Positions 23,135 through 34,330 of a DNA stretch of 64,000 nucleotides are shown one piece after another. Below the pieces are notes generated by a model, which saw only the letters and a program-made list of their open reading frames with translations, was not told where the DNA came from and made no database searches. Every line of letters begins with the position of its first letter. Position 1 is the stretch's first letter. A program made the translations under genes and the position numbers. Source of the DNA: Isoetes taiwanensis (taxonomy: Eukaryota; Streptophyta; Lycopodiopsida; Isoetales; Isoetaceae); contig JAJEKV010000103.1 in assembly GCA_021234155.1 (NCBI GenBank), positions 3,036,001-3,100,000 on the forward strand, in the 5' to 3' direction.

Positions 23135-23899
23135 ATGGGGGCCACGAAAATCCAGCAAAAGGTAAAAAAGGACAAACCCGTTGAGATCAAACCCTCCTCA
23201 GACTCGGATGGAGAGTCTAGCAGCCCACAGGAAAATACGATTTCATTGGAAACCATATGGAAGGAACTCACCATGTTTCGTCAAGAGGCAGCAGTGAGGG
23301 AAAACAGATGGCTAGCAGCGCAGGAAACATTAACACAGGAACTTCTGAGGGTTCATGAAGAGAACCAAGTACTCCGACAGGATCTTTCAAACATGAGACT
23401 GGAATTGGAAGAGGTCAAAGGGAATGTACAGAACTTGCAAAATCAGAATATAGATCTTGAGAACGATCCACAAGAGGAGATAATGGCATTGAAAACAGAG
23501 CTGCATAATTACATGGAAGATCAGGAAAGGAAACTCAGAGCATTAAACCTCCGAATAGTTGGATTGGCAGAGAAAGAAAATGAGAAAACAGTTGATGTAG
23601 TAACCGAGCTCCTTGGGGAAAAATTGGGCATACAAAATGCAGGTGTTGTAGAAGCATATCGGATAGGGAAAAAAGAGATGGGAACGAGGCACATTATTGT
23701 TAAGTTCCAGAGCAGAGATGCAAGAATGGATGTTCTTAGAAGCAGATTCAAACTGAAAAACCAATTCATATGGATCAATGAAGATATGACTAAGGAACAG
23801 CTGCAGGCTAAAAAACTAGAAATGGAAAAGGTTAAGGAAGCTAGAGCCAATAACAAGAAAGTAACATGGAGCAGAGGCAAAGCTATTATTGAAGCATAG
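23135..23899 (+). CDS. LINE ORF1 protein (coiled coil plus RRM-like, nucleic-acid chaperone type)
   Basis: Expected to bind LINE RNA in the ribonucleoprotein. The 254-residue frame is intact. Residues 1-40 are basic and Ser-rich. About 45-130 is a heptad-rich coiled coil (TQELLRVHEENQVLRQDL, then LELEEVKGNVQNLQNQN). From about 128 an L1 ORF1p-like fold follows: ERKLRALNLRIVGLAE, then VVEAYRIGKK, RHIIVKF and a basic tail (KLEMEKVKEARANNKK). This layout is that of animal L1/Tx1 ORF1 proteins, not of typical plant L1 ORF1 with a CCHC zinc knuckle; no Cys/His knuckle is present. It ends at TAG 23,897-23,899, and the ORF2 frame continues directly after it without a frame change. Confidence 0.85.
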   Translation: MGATKIQQKVKKDKPVEIKPSSDSDGESSSPQENTISLETIWKELTMFRQEAAVRENRWLAAQETLTQELLRVHEENQVLRQDLSNMRLELEEVKGNVQNLQNQNIDLENDPQEEIMALKTELHNYMEDQERKLRALNLRIVGLAEKENEKTVDVVTELLGEKLGIQNAGVVEAYRIGKKEMGTRHIIVKFQSRDARMDVLRSRFKLKNQFIWINEDMTKEQLQAKKLEMEKVKEARANNKKVTWSRGKAIIEA

Positions 23900-26800
23900 G
23901 AAGAGCAGGGGACCCTTAGGATAGCAGTATGGAATATAAATAGACTTACTTTAGACAAAGTTATTTATATGGAAGACTTACTGCGAGATGTAGATATGAT
24001 CTGCTTCATAGAAACCAAAGAACATGAGATGTTTGCGCTGCCTGAGATAGACAAATTTCAGAATATCTACTCTGTAAAAAATACTAGATTCAAACAAGGA
24101 GACTGTGGTAATGGTGGAATTGCCTGCTATGTCCGAAATGAGTATGTGCATGCAGTTGTTGGAGTAAAAAAAGACCCCAATAATCAGTACCTATGGATAA
24201 ATATACAAAGAGGCTCGGACAAAGTTTTTATGGCTATTTGCTATTTTGCTCCACGCCATAAGCAAGTATATGCAAGGGCTGTTGATGCATCTGGAGATGA
24301 CCCATTTCATAATTTGGAACAGGACATAATGATATATCAAGGCAGAGGACATGTTATTTTTGGGGGATTTTTAATGGACGTCTGAAGTAATCAAACAACG
24401 ACTTATGTAGATATGAAGAACCAATGTGGCTGGAAGCTGAAGACGATTTGCAGCTGGAAACAAATGGTTGGAAGCGTTTCTCTGCTGATAAGATAGTAAC
24501 TAAAACTGGAAGATACTTGCTGAATTTATGTAGCAGTGCAAACATGCGCATTCTGAATGGTACCAAAAGATTCCCAGGCTCAGAAGGACCTACTTGTAGA
24601 CAACGAAGTGTGGTTGATTACCTCATATGTGGAGAGAACACAGCAGGATGCATCCAAAATTTTAATGTCATGTGCGAAAGGCATGAGTCCGACCATGCCC
24701 AGATGGTATTTTCCTTGCCCACAAGAGCTAGAAGGAATATCTGACACCGAAACCGACATAAAGCTGAGATATGATCATAAAAGAGCTAAGAATTATGAGA
24801 AATGTATTGATGCATGCATCAGTGATAAGGAGTGGTCAGAAGATGTCACTGAACTCAGTAACGAAGTTACTACGGTTTTGTTAGGAGCTGCAGCAAAATG
24901 TTTTATGCCTGATAGAGCTCGAAAAGGGCTGAAGTGCAATGCATGGTATGACAATGATTGTAAGGCTATGAAAAAGAGATTTCAAATGGCTAAGGGAGAG
25001 CATAAACGAGTTCTGAAAAAAGAGATGGTAAGGTTGATAAGAAGGAAAAAACGAGCATTTCTCTTTGTGAGACAGACTGAAATGATGCAGGATTACCTCA
25101 AAGAGCCCAAAAAGTTCTGGAATAAGATGAAGCGATCTAAGCCCATAGATCTGCCTGTGGCTGCCCAAGACCTATGGCAGCATGTTCGTTCATTATACCA
25201 TATGAAAGATACAGAGGAAACTGGAAAAGGCATTTCTGATTTGACCATAACTATGGAAGAAGTGGTTGATGGAATTCAGAGATTGACAAATGGTAAAGCT
25301 AGGGATGCTCAGGGGCTGGGGGCTGAACTCTTGAAATGGGCTGGCAGCAAACTTCACCTAGTAATAACAGAAATGTTTAATCAAGCTTTGAGACAAGGTT
25401 TTCCAGAAACATGGCAAATTAACCGTGTTGTACCGATTTTGAAAAGTGGTGATCCTACTGATGCCACTAATTATCGTACATTACTGGTGAGCAGTTTGTT
25501 CTCGAAGTTGTTTGCCTCCATTTTGGAGAGAAAAATAAGCCAATGGGCTGAAAAGGAGAAAGTAAGGGCTGAAACTCAAGCAGGCTTTAGAGCAAACAGA
25601 TCCACTTTAGACCATTTGGTTACCTTGAAAGTTATTATGGACTCAGTGAAAGGAAAGAAAAAGCCAGTGTACATACTCTTTGTAGATTTTAAGAAGGCAT
25701 TTGATAAAGTCCCGAGAGATAAGTTATGGGCAAGAATGGAACAAATACAGGTGCCTTTGAATTTAAGAGAAGCAGTAAAAACTTTGTATGAAAAAGTGCT
25801 CATACAACTGTCATTCCCGCTATTGCTTGAGATACCTGACACGATATCAAGCAATATTGGAGTTAAGCAGGGCTGCCCCCTCTCGCCCACACTGTTTGGA
25901 CTATTTATTGATAGTCTACACGACTGGCTAAGCATAAATGGAGGATCTGGTACAGATGTACATGGGCATGTGATAAGACTATTAATGTATGCTGATGATG
26001 TTGTGGTCTTTGCCCGTACACCCGAGCAAATGCAGCAGCACCTTAATGCATTGTCACTTTTCTGTGAACATAGTGGCATGCAGATAAATCTTGATAAAAC
26101 AAAGGTCATGACAGTGGGGATTCTTAAAAAGACATATTTCCATTTTAATGGGATGGAGGTACAGGCTTGTGATTCTTACAAATACCTGGGACTTGAAATT
26201 CATAAGAACCACCGCTGGAATGCTTGTATAACGCAGAGGGTCGAAGGCGGGCTCAAAGCATTGTATACACTGCAGAGTTTAAGCAGGAGAATTCATCTAT
26301 GGTCTTGGCCCATGAAAATTACACTCTTTTTTGTGCTGGTGCAAACGGTTGTGTTATATGGCTGCGAAGTTTGGGGACCGAGCTTGCCTAAGGGATTATG
26401 GGATGACATTGAACAGGTGCTAAAGAAATTTATACGGCAAGAGTTGGGCGTGAAAATGCAAACCCCTTTCCCAATGCTTTTGGCGGAATGTGGTCTCATG
26501 CCAATGGAAGGAGAAGCAATGGTAAGATGCATTAGATTTATGAAAAAACTAAAGAAGCAAACAGACGAGAGGATCCCACACCAAGCGATGCTGGCTACAT
26601 ATGAACAGGGCTGGTATGCAGATACCAAGAATTGGTTTAGCCGATGGGGTATTTCATTGGAAGAAGCGTTGCTCTATGATGGAGATATCAGACATTGGAT
26701 AAAGAGACAGGTAATAAGCAAATTATGGCTGAATCCACAGACTAAGATGGACTCCTATAGGTCAAACATGAACCCGAACCTGGTACAGGCGAAACACTTG

Positions 26801-27202
26801 CAAGAGAATATTTCAATAGGCAAAAGACATGCAATCAGCAGACTCAGACTCAGTTCACATCGGCTGGGAGTGGAGATGGGCAGATGGTGTAACATACCCA
26901 GAGAAGAAAGAACATGTAAGTCATGTGGATGTGCGGAAATAGAAGATGAGCACCATGTGCTGATTGAGTGTCCTGCGTATGAAACACTGAGAGCCAGATA
27001 CGGCATAAATGTGGATGGCCTGTCTCAATTGTTTGAACTTGATGCTAACCTAATTGGCACTTTTGTTATTGAAGTATTACAGCATAGAGAAGCATATATT
27101 AAACATTTACAAAATACTATGTTTGATAGTGAGGAGGAGGATGTTTGGGAGGAGAGAGCTGAGGAAATCCTTGAGGAGGATTCCTCAGAAGAACTGTTGT
27201 AA
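23900..27202 (+). pseudogene. LINE ORF2: endonuclease and reverse transcriptase, nearly intact
   Basis: The APE-like endonuclease starts IAVWNINRLTL, has CFIETKE and ends with the ESDHAQMVF histidine motif. A TGA at 24,383 and two offsetting frameshifts (about 24,360-24,424 and 24,720-24,760) break it, so residues near the GDFN-equivalent (GGFLMDV here) are lost. From about 24,730 to 27,202 the frame is open. The reverse transcriptase has RVVPILKSGDP, ILFVDFKKAFDKVP, GVKQGCPLSPTLFG and the catalytic LMYADDVVVF. After it come WYADTKNWFSRWG and a C-terminal CKSCGCAEIEDEHHVLIECP zinc motif. The acidic tail EEEDVWEERAEEI closes it. Its first residues lie in frame with ORF1, separated by one TAG, and the first in-frame ATG (23,969) comes after the WN motif. 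Confidence 0.88.
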
Positions 27203-27271
27203 GTTTCTTTTTGTAAACGTCTCATAGACCTATGAGGTCTCCATAGACGTAATAACACTTCATTTCATTTC

Positions 27272-27274
<3 letters not shown>

Positions 27275-27362
<88 letters not shown>
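27275..27362 (+). repeat. (TC)44 microsatellite between LINE and Harbinger H2
   Basis: 88 bp of uninterrupted TC repeat; left edge is the LINE 3' end, right edge the H2 left terminus. Confidence 0.97.
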
Positions 27363-27364
<2 letters not shown>

Positions 27365-28541
27365 GTTTTCCACATGCTCGTGAATTTTTTATCTCTCTTC
27401 ATATACGGCGAGAGATATTTTTTGTACGTATAGCTCCTCTCGAGCTCGAGAGGAGCTCTTCTCTCGGGCCTTAACAACGGCCGTTTTGTTGAGTAACCGG
27501 AAACCGAAGGCGCCAAAATCTACCGGCCTGCCGGAATTCAATTTGTTGGCGCGAATGGCTTTGTTTTTTTTTCATTTTTCCCAAATCTCTGCTACAGTTT
27601 GACCTCAATTGGTTTTCTTTCTTTCATTTTTTCCCAAATTTGTGCTACAGTCCACCCTTAAGAAGATTTTAGTATGAATCCTGTGATTTTGGGTCGCCAT
27701 GGTATTGCGTACTATTATGCTCGGCATTGCATTGCAGCAGTTTTGCCTACATCTCATGTCTTCAGATCACGATTCCGAGCTCTTAGACTTAGCTATGGAG
27801 ACCAAATCCATAGAAAGCAGTCGACTCATGACTTGCTGTCAATTTACCTTGATTTTGTTGAGGAAGGCCAGACTAAAGAGGCCTTCAAGAAGATTTTGGG
27901 TTGCACCGAGACAAACCACACAGTGTGATAGCATTGACAACCATGCCTGAAATTGCTTGCCCTCTTATGAAGATGATATGTGGAGACAATGTTACAGGAT
28001 GTCAAGATCCTCATTTGAAAAGCTGGTAGGTCTTCTGGCCCCATATTTTGTAAAACCAGGCAACAAAGTGAGGGCTCCCATAGAGCCAAGAAGGGATGTA
28101 GCTATGGTTGTTTATTTCCTTACTCATGGGGAATCTCCTCTACATGTCGGAAGGAGATTTTATGCTGGTCAGTCCACAGTTCAGAAATATGTGAGGAAGA
28201 TCACACTAGCTTTGGCGTCCAAGAACATGTTGTATAAGAGATTTGTAGCTATTCCATCCGGGCAGAGATTACTCGACATTATAGCAGAATTTAAAGAGGC
28301 AACTGTCTGCCAAATGTGTTTTGCTGCAGTTGATGGCAGTCACATATATTTGTACAGAAAACCCAAGAAAAAAGATCATGCAAATGACTATTACAGCAAA
28401 AATAAAAGGCACTCTATTCTGTTTCAAGGCTGTGTTACTCATAGTAAATTGTTTGTCAATGTTTGTTGTATTAGAGTAGGATTTGTACATGATTCTGGAC
28501 ATTTCAAAAAAAGCAACATTTATAACAGGTTGGCCTCTAAG
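27363..28541 (+). mobile_element. PIF/Harbinger H2, 5' half (split by copia LTR)
   Basis: The left end (AGG then TTTTCCACATGCT at 27,366-27,378) matches the H1 terminus and also abuts (TC)n. It carries the first two thirds of a transposase related to that of H1 and stops at 28,541, where a copia LTR begins. The 3' half of the element continues after the LTR in two copies (from 29,375 and from 39,406). Confidence 0.85.
27674..28541 (+). pseudogene. H2 transposase gene, 5' part
   Basis: Begins MNPVILG at 27,674, then needs a one-base frame change before about 27,699 to reach the frame homologous to H1 (IALQQFCLHL, RRFWVAPRQTTQ). TGA at 27,948-27,950 replaces a Trp seen in H1 (NHAWNC). The open part 27,957-28,541 includes EDDMWRQCYRM, the HVGRRFYAGQSTVQKY helix region and the first catalytic Asp in FAAVDGSHIYLY. 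The reading frame is cut at the LTR; the other two catalytic residues are in the 3' half beyond it. The protein is diverged from H1 across its length, so H1 and H2 are different families or old copies. Confidence 0.85.
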
Positions 28542-29374
28542 TGTGAGAGTTTGTTCAATTCACAACTTTAGCAGATTCAAATATGAAGAAAAATAAATTT
28601 GGTTGACCAATTGGCAGAAGTTAAAATTTGACAGAGCTAGCACTGTAGCATTGAGAACATGAGTTCTTATGAAGATCAAAAGGGAAAAACCTTGGTTGCA
28701 GTTAATTTGAGAATCTGTGATAAGCAGTGAAGACAAGAAGGTTACTTAGGGTTGATTCAAACAATATGAATATGGGATATTCATATCTTACCCTATGGTT
28801 TATGGTTGAAATAAGGTCGATATACCTTAATGGTTTAAATTGAATATTTTATTATTATTAGGATAATTACGGCATCGAGCAAAATGGAGGCAAAGGCTCA
28901 TTTGAAAATAGAAACAAGAATGGATATGGAATCCGGTAGAAGACACGGTCCCTGAAGATGAGGGCGGTTCCATCACCGTCGGAACTGCCCTACATTAACC
29001 TAAGAAGTAAGATCAATCATCATTCTGAAGTCGGCTCGTTGTAGTTCATTCTCTAGTGACAGTTATTTGCAAAGAAAACCCTAGTCGAGAAGGTAAGGGA
29101 ATGACATGGTTTATTTGCATTGTGCTTATTCATTGATTTTATCTTCAATGAATTGATATTTTAAGCTTAATCATTACCTCATAAACAATGAGTGAATTTG
29201 GTTACTAGAATGCATCTTTGTTAAGTGCTTGACTACTACATTTGTGAAATTCGATTGAATAAAGGTTTGTGGAATCATATGAAAGACAAAATTGCTTAAG
29301 AGCAATTCAATGGTCTAGACATTATTGCTTGTTGAAATAAGATTGTTTGAAAACTGTTTGACATTGTTCTCACA
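28542..29374 (+). mobile_element. Copia LTR 1 (solo LTR) inside H2 transposase
   Basis: 833 bp, TGTGAGAG to TTCTCACA, nearly identical to the LTRs at 33,478 and 38,573. The flanks are CTAAG on the left and CTAAA on the right, a 5-bp target duplication with one change. It stands alone here: transposase sequence resumes directly after it. Confidence 0.9.
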
Positions 29375-29850
29375 CTAAATCCATATTACAGGAACCTATT
29401 GTTAGATTACAAGGGAAGAAGATCAAGAAAGGAATGCCTACTGAGGAAGACATAGTTGTAAACATACCTCCTCAATTACTTGGAGATTCTGCATATCCTA
29501 GCAGGCCATTTTTGTTAAAGGTTTTTCCTAATCCTGATAGCATAAAGAATCGATTCAACAAGAGAATCTGCAGAGGTAGAGTTGTAATTGAGAATGGCTT
29601 TGGCATTGTGAAGGAGAAATGGAGAATATTAAAGAGTCTCACTGTTCAAGCATCACAAGCTAGCAAAATCGTGCATGCATGTGCTGTACTGTGGAACTTT
29701 TGTATTTTTGAAAGACAGGGAATGGAATTGCTGCCACTAACTCCAGAATGCCCACATGTTGAGTATTATGAGCCTCAAGACATGAACAGGAAGTTGAAAA
29801 AAGAGGGAGATCAGATCAGGCACATCCTCCTCCAGAATCTGAAAAAATGA
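29375..29850 (+). pseudogene. H2 transposase gene, 3' part, copy A
   Basis: Continues the transposase across the target site. From MPTEEDIVVNIPPQLLGDSA it has the second catalytic Asp (GDSAYPSRPF) and the Glu (GRVVIENGFGIVKEKW), ending at TGA/TAA 29,848-29,850 after RKLKKEGDQIRHILLQNL. This half is open, so it decayed less than the 5' half. Confidence 0.85.
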
Positions 29851-30476
29851 ATGATTTGATCTTCATTTAATTTGGCCATTCTATTGTGAGACCTTGCTGT
29901 GTTTTTGCAGATATATTGAATGAAAATTCCGATATTTGAAGACTTTCTTTGCATTGTTTGTGTCAGAAATTTAACATCTGTATTACATACAGGATTCAAG
30001 AGAACTCAATACAACAGATATCACTTAAACCAGAAAGTCAATTGTATTCATTAGAATCAGGTTTACAAATTATGAATGCACTCAAATGTAGTGCTAATGA
30101 ATGAAATAATCTTCAAGAAAGAAAGCCAACACCCGAGTACTAACTACAATTCCTGTACTTAACAAAAAAAGTTTTCTCAGCAACCCCTCTGTTTAGTGGG
30201 TTCACAAACTCGTGTGTTCAAGCACCATTGTCCCTGTTACAGATTCTGTAAGTGACATAGTGAAATAAGAAGAGCTAAAATCAATTTACAGGAGAATGTT
30301 TTCCCTTTCTATTAATCCAAAAGCATGTACATCAGCATGAAAATGCTGTATCTTTACAAAAATGGGGGTTCCAGTTAATAGTTCTTCCACAAAAGCTGGA
30401 GATTGAGAAGATAAATAAAAAAGAAACATGTAAAACTGAAGAAATGGAAGAAGAAAAAAAAAACAGGAGGCCGGCT

Positions 30477-30831
30477 TCAACATGCAACACAACTTGTTTC
30501 AGGGGTTTTTATCTCCATAAGAACCCAATGTCCAGAAATCTTGACGAAAATGAACTCCACATGGACCTTCTGCCGAACTGGTGCGTTCATAGCCCAGTTA
30601 AAGAGCTCGGGCTCCATTCGAATGCCCATGTCTAAGTACTGCACCAAAGCTTGTGCAGTGATTGAGTTATGAGTCTTTCTGCGATTAAGCACAGAAAAGC
30701 TCATTCTCTTCAACAATGCATGAAGAGTTTACACGGCCTTCCGACATTCCTGAGTCTGAAGAAGATGACGAAGGAGAAGGATGGTGCCGGAATCTGAAGC
30801 GCCTTCGAACTAATACCTTTGGTCTGGCCAT
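30477..30831 (-). pseudogene. Third Harbinger ORF, H2 copy A (one-base frameshift)
   Basis: Same gene as the intact copy at 40,476-40,829. ATG at 30,831. One extra A in a short A run near 30,690 shifts the frame in the middle, so only the C-terminal half (LDMGIRMEPELFNW to the Cys-containing end) reads on. It lies tail-to-tail with the transposase, as in H1. Confidence 0.75.
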
Positions 30832-33240
30832 TAAATACGTTGTTTCCCTTATAGTTTCTTTGGCCTTATAGTTTCTACAATCCATAGAATTATTTAGTAG
30901 TTTCGCATAGGACATATATACAATGCAGAACCATATGGATTTTATTTTAAACTGTTTCAACAAAATGAAAGTTGTTAAGCTTCACTTTGTAAACGAAGTG
31001 TTTGGACACCTTTGCTTGCATACCTCTGAAGCCTTAGAATTCCAATAATCCAGGGTAAAACTTGGCCCCCTTGCCCCAAAACATGTTACCCTTCTTGCCC
31101 TAAAAGATGCCACAATTTGATATAAGTGTCATGTGTGCAGGAACAGATCTTTGCACAGCTCAAGGTGTTACACATCCTATTTCTTAGTATCTATTGCTAA
31201 TTCATTTGGCAAACTAAATATCTCAAACTTGTTGCATGTTTATTGTAGAGCTTTGGTTCCATTCATTCCTTTAAAGTTGTTAGATCTCCTTCTCAGGTGC
31301 TTATGTCGTCTTCCATAAATTCGTCGTTTGAATAACTTGGCGTCAGATATTGCCGTTGCATTGGGTAATTCCTCTGACCTTACAACCTTAGAAATATCCA
31401 ACCTTGATGACTCGGTAGGTGATATTCATCTTGCATTCTGTGACTCCTCTGACCTAAGAATCTTAGAGCTGATTGACCAGGTGATTAGGAATAATTTGAT
31501 ATAGTCTTCGTTTGTAATCCTATCGTTGTAATTTTGTATTTGCACTATAAGCACTTTGGAGAACAACTGCACCTAATGATATGTTGTTGTTTTGCTATTC
31601 AAGCTGCATGTCTCGCTTGAGAGAAAGCACTCAGAACTAGATGGAGAGTCAAATCTTGAGTCAAACACTATAACCTATTACTCATTTATGGTTTTTCACG
31701 ATTCTTGGGATCTTCAAATTCCTAAACTAGAGGTTTACTCTAACATAAAGGTGTATGGCAACCAAACGCCTAATAAATGCCATTAATGGACCTCAAAGTT
31801 TCCCATTTATTTCTAAACCACTATTTTGGATCTGACATTTCATTGTCTCCACAACAGCATCCTCAAAAGGATCACGTATACAACAAGCCCTTCTGCACAC
31901 CATTGTCTGGTAAAATTACCATTACTGTGAACTGCTCACTTGACCATCAGAAAAACGTCAACAAAACCAAATATGCTAAAATTCCCCATTTCATTTCATT
32001 TCCAATTCATTTTCAGTTTCAAACATGATTTACTATGTTCTCTAGCATTTCACGTTATGTTTATTAAATTAGATCTTTCTATAGTTCTACTTCAAAACAC
32101 CTGCCGAGAGACTGGCAGATGACTTAGGCTCCCAAAAAAATAAACCACTATTGTTCCATGATTCCTTTTGCAATGCATACTTTTCTAATATGTCTCTCAT
32201 ATATTGTTAGCGATGACACCTATGGCATCCTTAATAGAGCGACTCCTGATACTCAGTAATGTACTATATGAAATATATAGCATTGTTGTTTGTGACATGC
32301 ATGTGGAATATGTTACACTCTTTGCAATCTGGTATTGCCCAAGAAACAATGCTAATTTGCTATTAAGGTACTTCACAATCTCAAGAGCTATGGTATATAC
32401 GCTCATCGTGATTTATCAAGATTCAAGTTCCTAGAGTAGGAAATTTATAAATACAAGCAAGCTCTTCTCTGTTTAACTGTGATAATGATCAGAATTTCTA
32501 TATTCCTCCATATAATCATCAATGGCAAACCCAACGCACTGATTTCTATTTTTGCTTTTGTTAATGACATAGGAGGCAACAAACCTTTGTTCAAATATTG
32601 CCAACATGCCAATGAGAGGCAATACTCAAGGAGATTGTGAAAAAAATGTGTTAAAACTCTTGCAGAACCTCTGATGGTCTAGGTGATTTTGGTTCGTCTT
32701 TTTATGCCATGCATATATTGTAAGCTAATTTCAAATCTATAAGATTGTTGAAGTTCATGGTGGAAAGACCAGCTTTCATTCCTTGCTTGACCAGTGCTTC
32801 CTTTATGTATTTCAGATCTGGAAGCAAGTAAAGTGAATATGAATGTGTTTAGGAGGTCATGGAAAAACTGTGTTAAAACTGCTGCAAAGCCCCTCACATA
32901 AAACTCCTGCAAAGCCCCTCAGAGTGCGGTTATCTTTTTTTTTTGTCAAGTCTATATTATAAACTAATTTCAAATCTATAAGTATTGTTGGAGTTCATGC
33001 TGGAAAGAACAGTTTCCTTTCTTGCGGTAATTTGTGCTTTAGGACTTCGTGCCTCTGGGCTCTGCACATAATCAACAAGTTCCAAACTCTTCACGCAACT
33101 TGGTTTATCGATTCTCATTCTGATGTTTTAAAGTGCTTCTATAGGCGAGTCAATCTTCAAGGACCAAATTTCTTGCACAACTAGGGAAGATATATCCAGG
33201 GAAGACGAGGCGACAAACAAGGCCGCAACATCATGTAAGG
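30832..33240. other. H2 distal part or flank, copy A, no gene seen
   Basis: No Myb-like gene corresponding to that of H1 and no right terminal repeat could be found, so the right end of H2 is undefined. Sequence is AT-rich with no domain. 31,097-31,464 is present only in this copy. Confidence 0.4.
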
Positions 33241-33477
33241 TTGCATAGCCATGACCAAGAATCCTATATTACATGAAAGGACAAAGCACATAGAAATGGA
33301 GTTACATTTTATCAGAGATATGGTGAGAAAATCCATGATTCAGGTTGAGTATATCAGGTCTGAGGAACAGCTTGCAGATGTGTTAATAAAGTCTTTAAGT
33401 AATGTCAGGTTTCAGAAAATAATTGCTAAGTTAAACTGCAGAGACATTTCAAAGTTGTGATCTGAAAAAAAGGGGAA
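33241..33477 (+). mobile_element. Copia 3' internal fragment (end of RNase H, PPT)
   Basis: Near-identical to 38,331-38,572. It reads AMTKNPILHERTKHIEMEL and stays open through QLADVLIKSLS to TGA near 33,460, followed by the polypurine tract AAAAAAAGGGGAA. It is joined to H2 copy A at 33,239-33,243 with only a few bases of overlap, so it is a rearrangement junction and not an insertion end. Confidence 0.88.
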
Positions 33478-34310
33478 TGTGAGAGTTTGTTCAGTTCACA
33501 ACTTTAGCAGATTCAAATATGAAGAAAAATAAATTTGGTTGACCAATTGGCAGAAGTTAAAATTTGACAGAGCTAGCACTGTAGCATCGAGAACATGAGT
33601 TCTTATGAAGATCAAAAGGGAAAAACCTTGGTTGCAGTTAATTTGAGAATCTGTGATAAGCAGTGAAGACAAGAAGGATACTTAGGGTTGATTCAAACAA
33701 TATGAATATGGGATATTCATATCTTACCCTATGGTTTATGGTTGAAATAAGGTCGATATACCTTAATGGTTTAAATTGAACATTTTATTATTATTAGGAT
33801 AATTACGGCATCGAGCAAAATGGAGGCAAAGGCTCATTTGAAAATAGAAACAAGAATGGATATGGAATCCGGTAGAAGACGCGGTCCCTGAAGACGAGGG
33901 CGGTTCCATCACCGTCGAAACTGCCCTACATTAACCTAAGAAGTAAGATCAATCATCATTCTGAAGTCGGCTTGTTGTAGTTCATTCTTCAGTGACAGTT
34001 ATTTGCAGAGAAAACCCTAGTCGAGAAGGTAAGGGAATGACATGGTTTATTTGCATTGTGCTTATTCATTGATTTTATCTTCAATGAATTGATATTTTAA
34101 GCTTAATCATTACCTCATAAACAATGAGTGAATTTGATTACTAGAATGCATCTTTGTTAAGTGCTTGACTACTACATTTGTGAAATTCGATTGAATAAAG
34201 GTTTGTGGAATCATATGAAAGACAAAATTGCTTAAGAGCAATTCAATGGTCTAGACATTATTTCTTGTTGAAATAAGATTGTTTGGAAACTGTTTGACAT
34301 TATTCTCACA
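33478..34310 (+). mobile_element. Copia 5' LTR (LTR 2)
   Basis: 833 bp, TGTGAGAG to TTCTCACA. It should hold the promoter and transcription start of the element. By eye it differs from LTR 3 at a low number of sites, so insertion is recent compared with other elements here. No target duplication on its left: the flank is a copia fragment. Confidence 0.92.
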
Positions 34311-34311
34311 T

Positions 34312-34323
34312 TGGTATCAGAGC
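34312..34323 (+). promoter_or_regulatory. Primer-binding site for initiator tRNA-Met
   Basis: TGGTATCAGAGC, one base after the LTR, is complementary to the 3' end of plant initiator tRNA-Met, the usual primer of plant copia elements. Confidence 0.93.
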
Positions 34324-34330
34324 TAGAAAA

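Larger units (their letters stand above)
23096..27274 (+). mobile_element. Full-length APE-type LINE flanked by (TC)n
   Basis: About 4.2 kb with a short 5' UTR (39 nt), ORF1, ORF2 with endonuclease, reverse transcriptase and a terminal zinc region, and a 3' UTR ending CATTTCATTTCATTT. Both edges are (TC)n: 33 bp on the left, 88 bp on the right. No poly-A tail or other target duplication is seen, so the microsatellite is probably the target. A relative at 17.2-18.4 kb also ends in CATTTCA against (TC)n. Confidence 0.9.
29375..33240 (+). repeat. Duplicated block, copy A: H2 3' half and downstream DNA
   Basis: Matches 39,406-43,458 (copy B) along its length at high identity by eye. Differences: A has 368 bp (31,097-31,464) missing from B between TCTT microhomologies, and lacks B's LINE insertion. 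Copy A ends at about 33,240, where a copia 3' fragment starts without an LTR edge. Confidence 0.88.

Noticed and set aside
23521-23958. Minus-strand hydrophobic open frame of 145 residues
   Set aside because: Antisense of LINE ORF1, which has clear domain structure on the plus strand.
24557-24744. Separate gene start at 24,557 for the LINE polymerase
   Set aside because: The frame there is only the point where the main frame becomes open after an upstream break; the endonuclease motif SDH is read in another frame just before it, so this is one ORF2 with frameshifts.
32290-32315. Right terminal repeat of H2 (CATGCATGTGGAATATG)
   Set aside because: Only GCATGTGGAA resembles the terminal repeat, copy B is changed at the same place (CATGTATGTGG), and no microsatellite or target edge follows.
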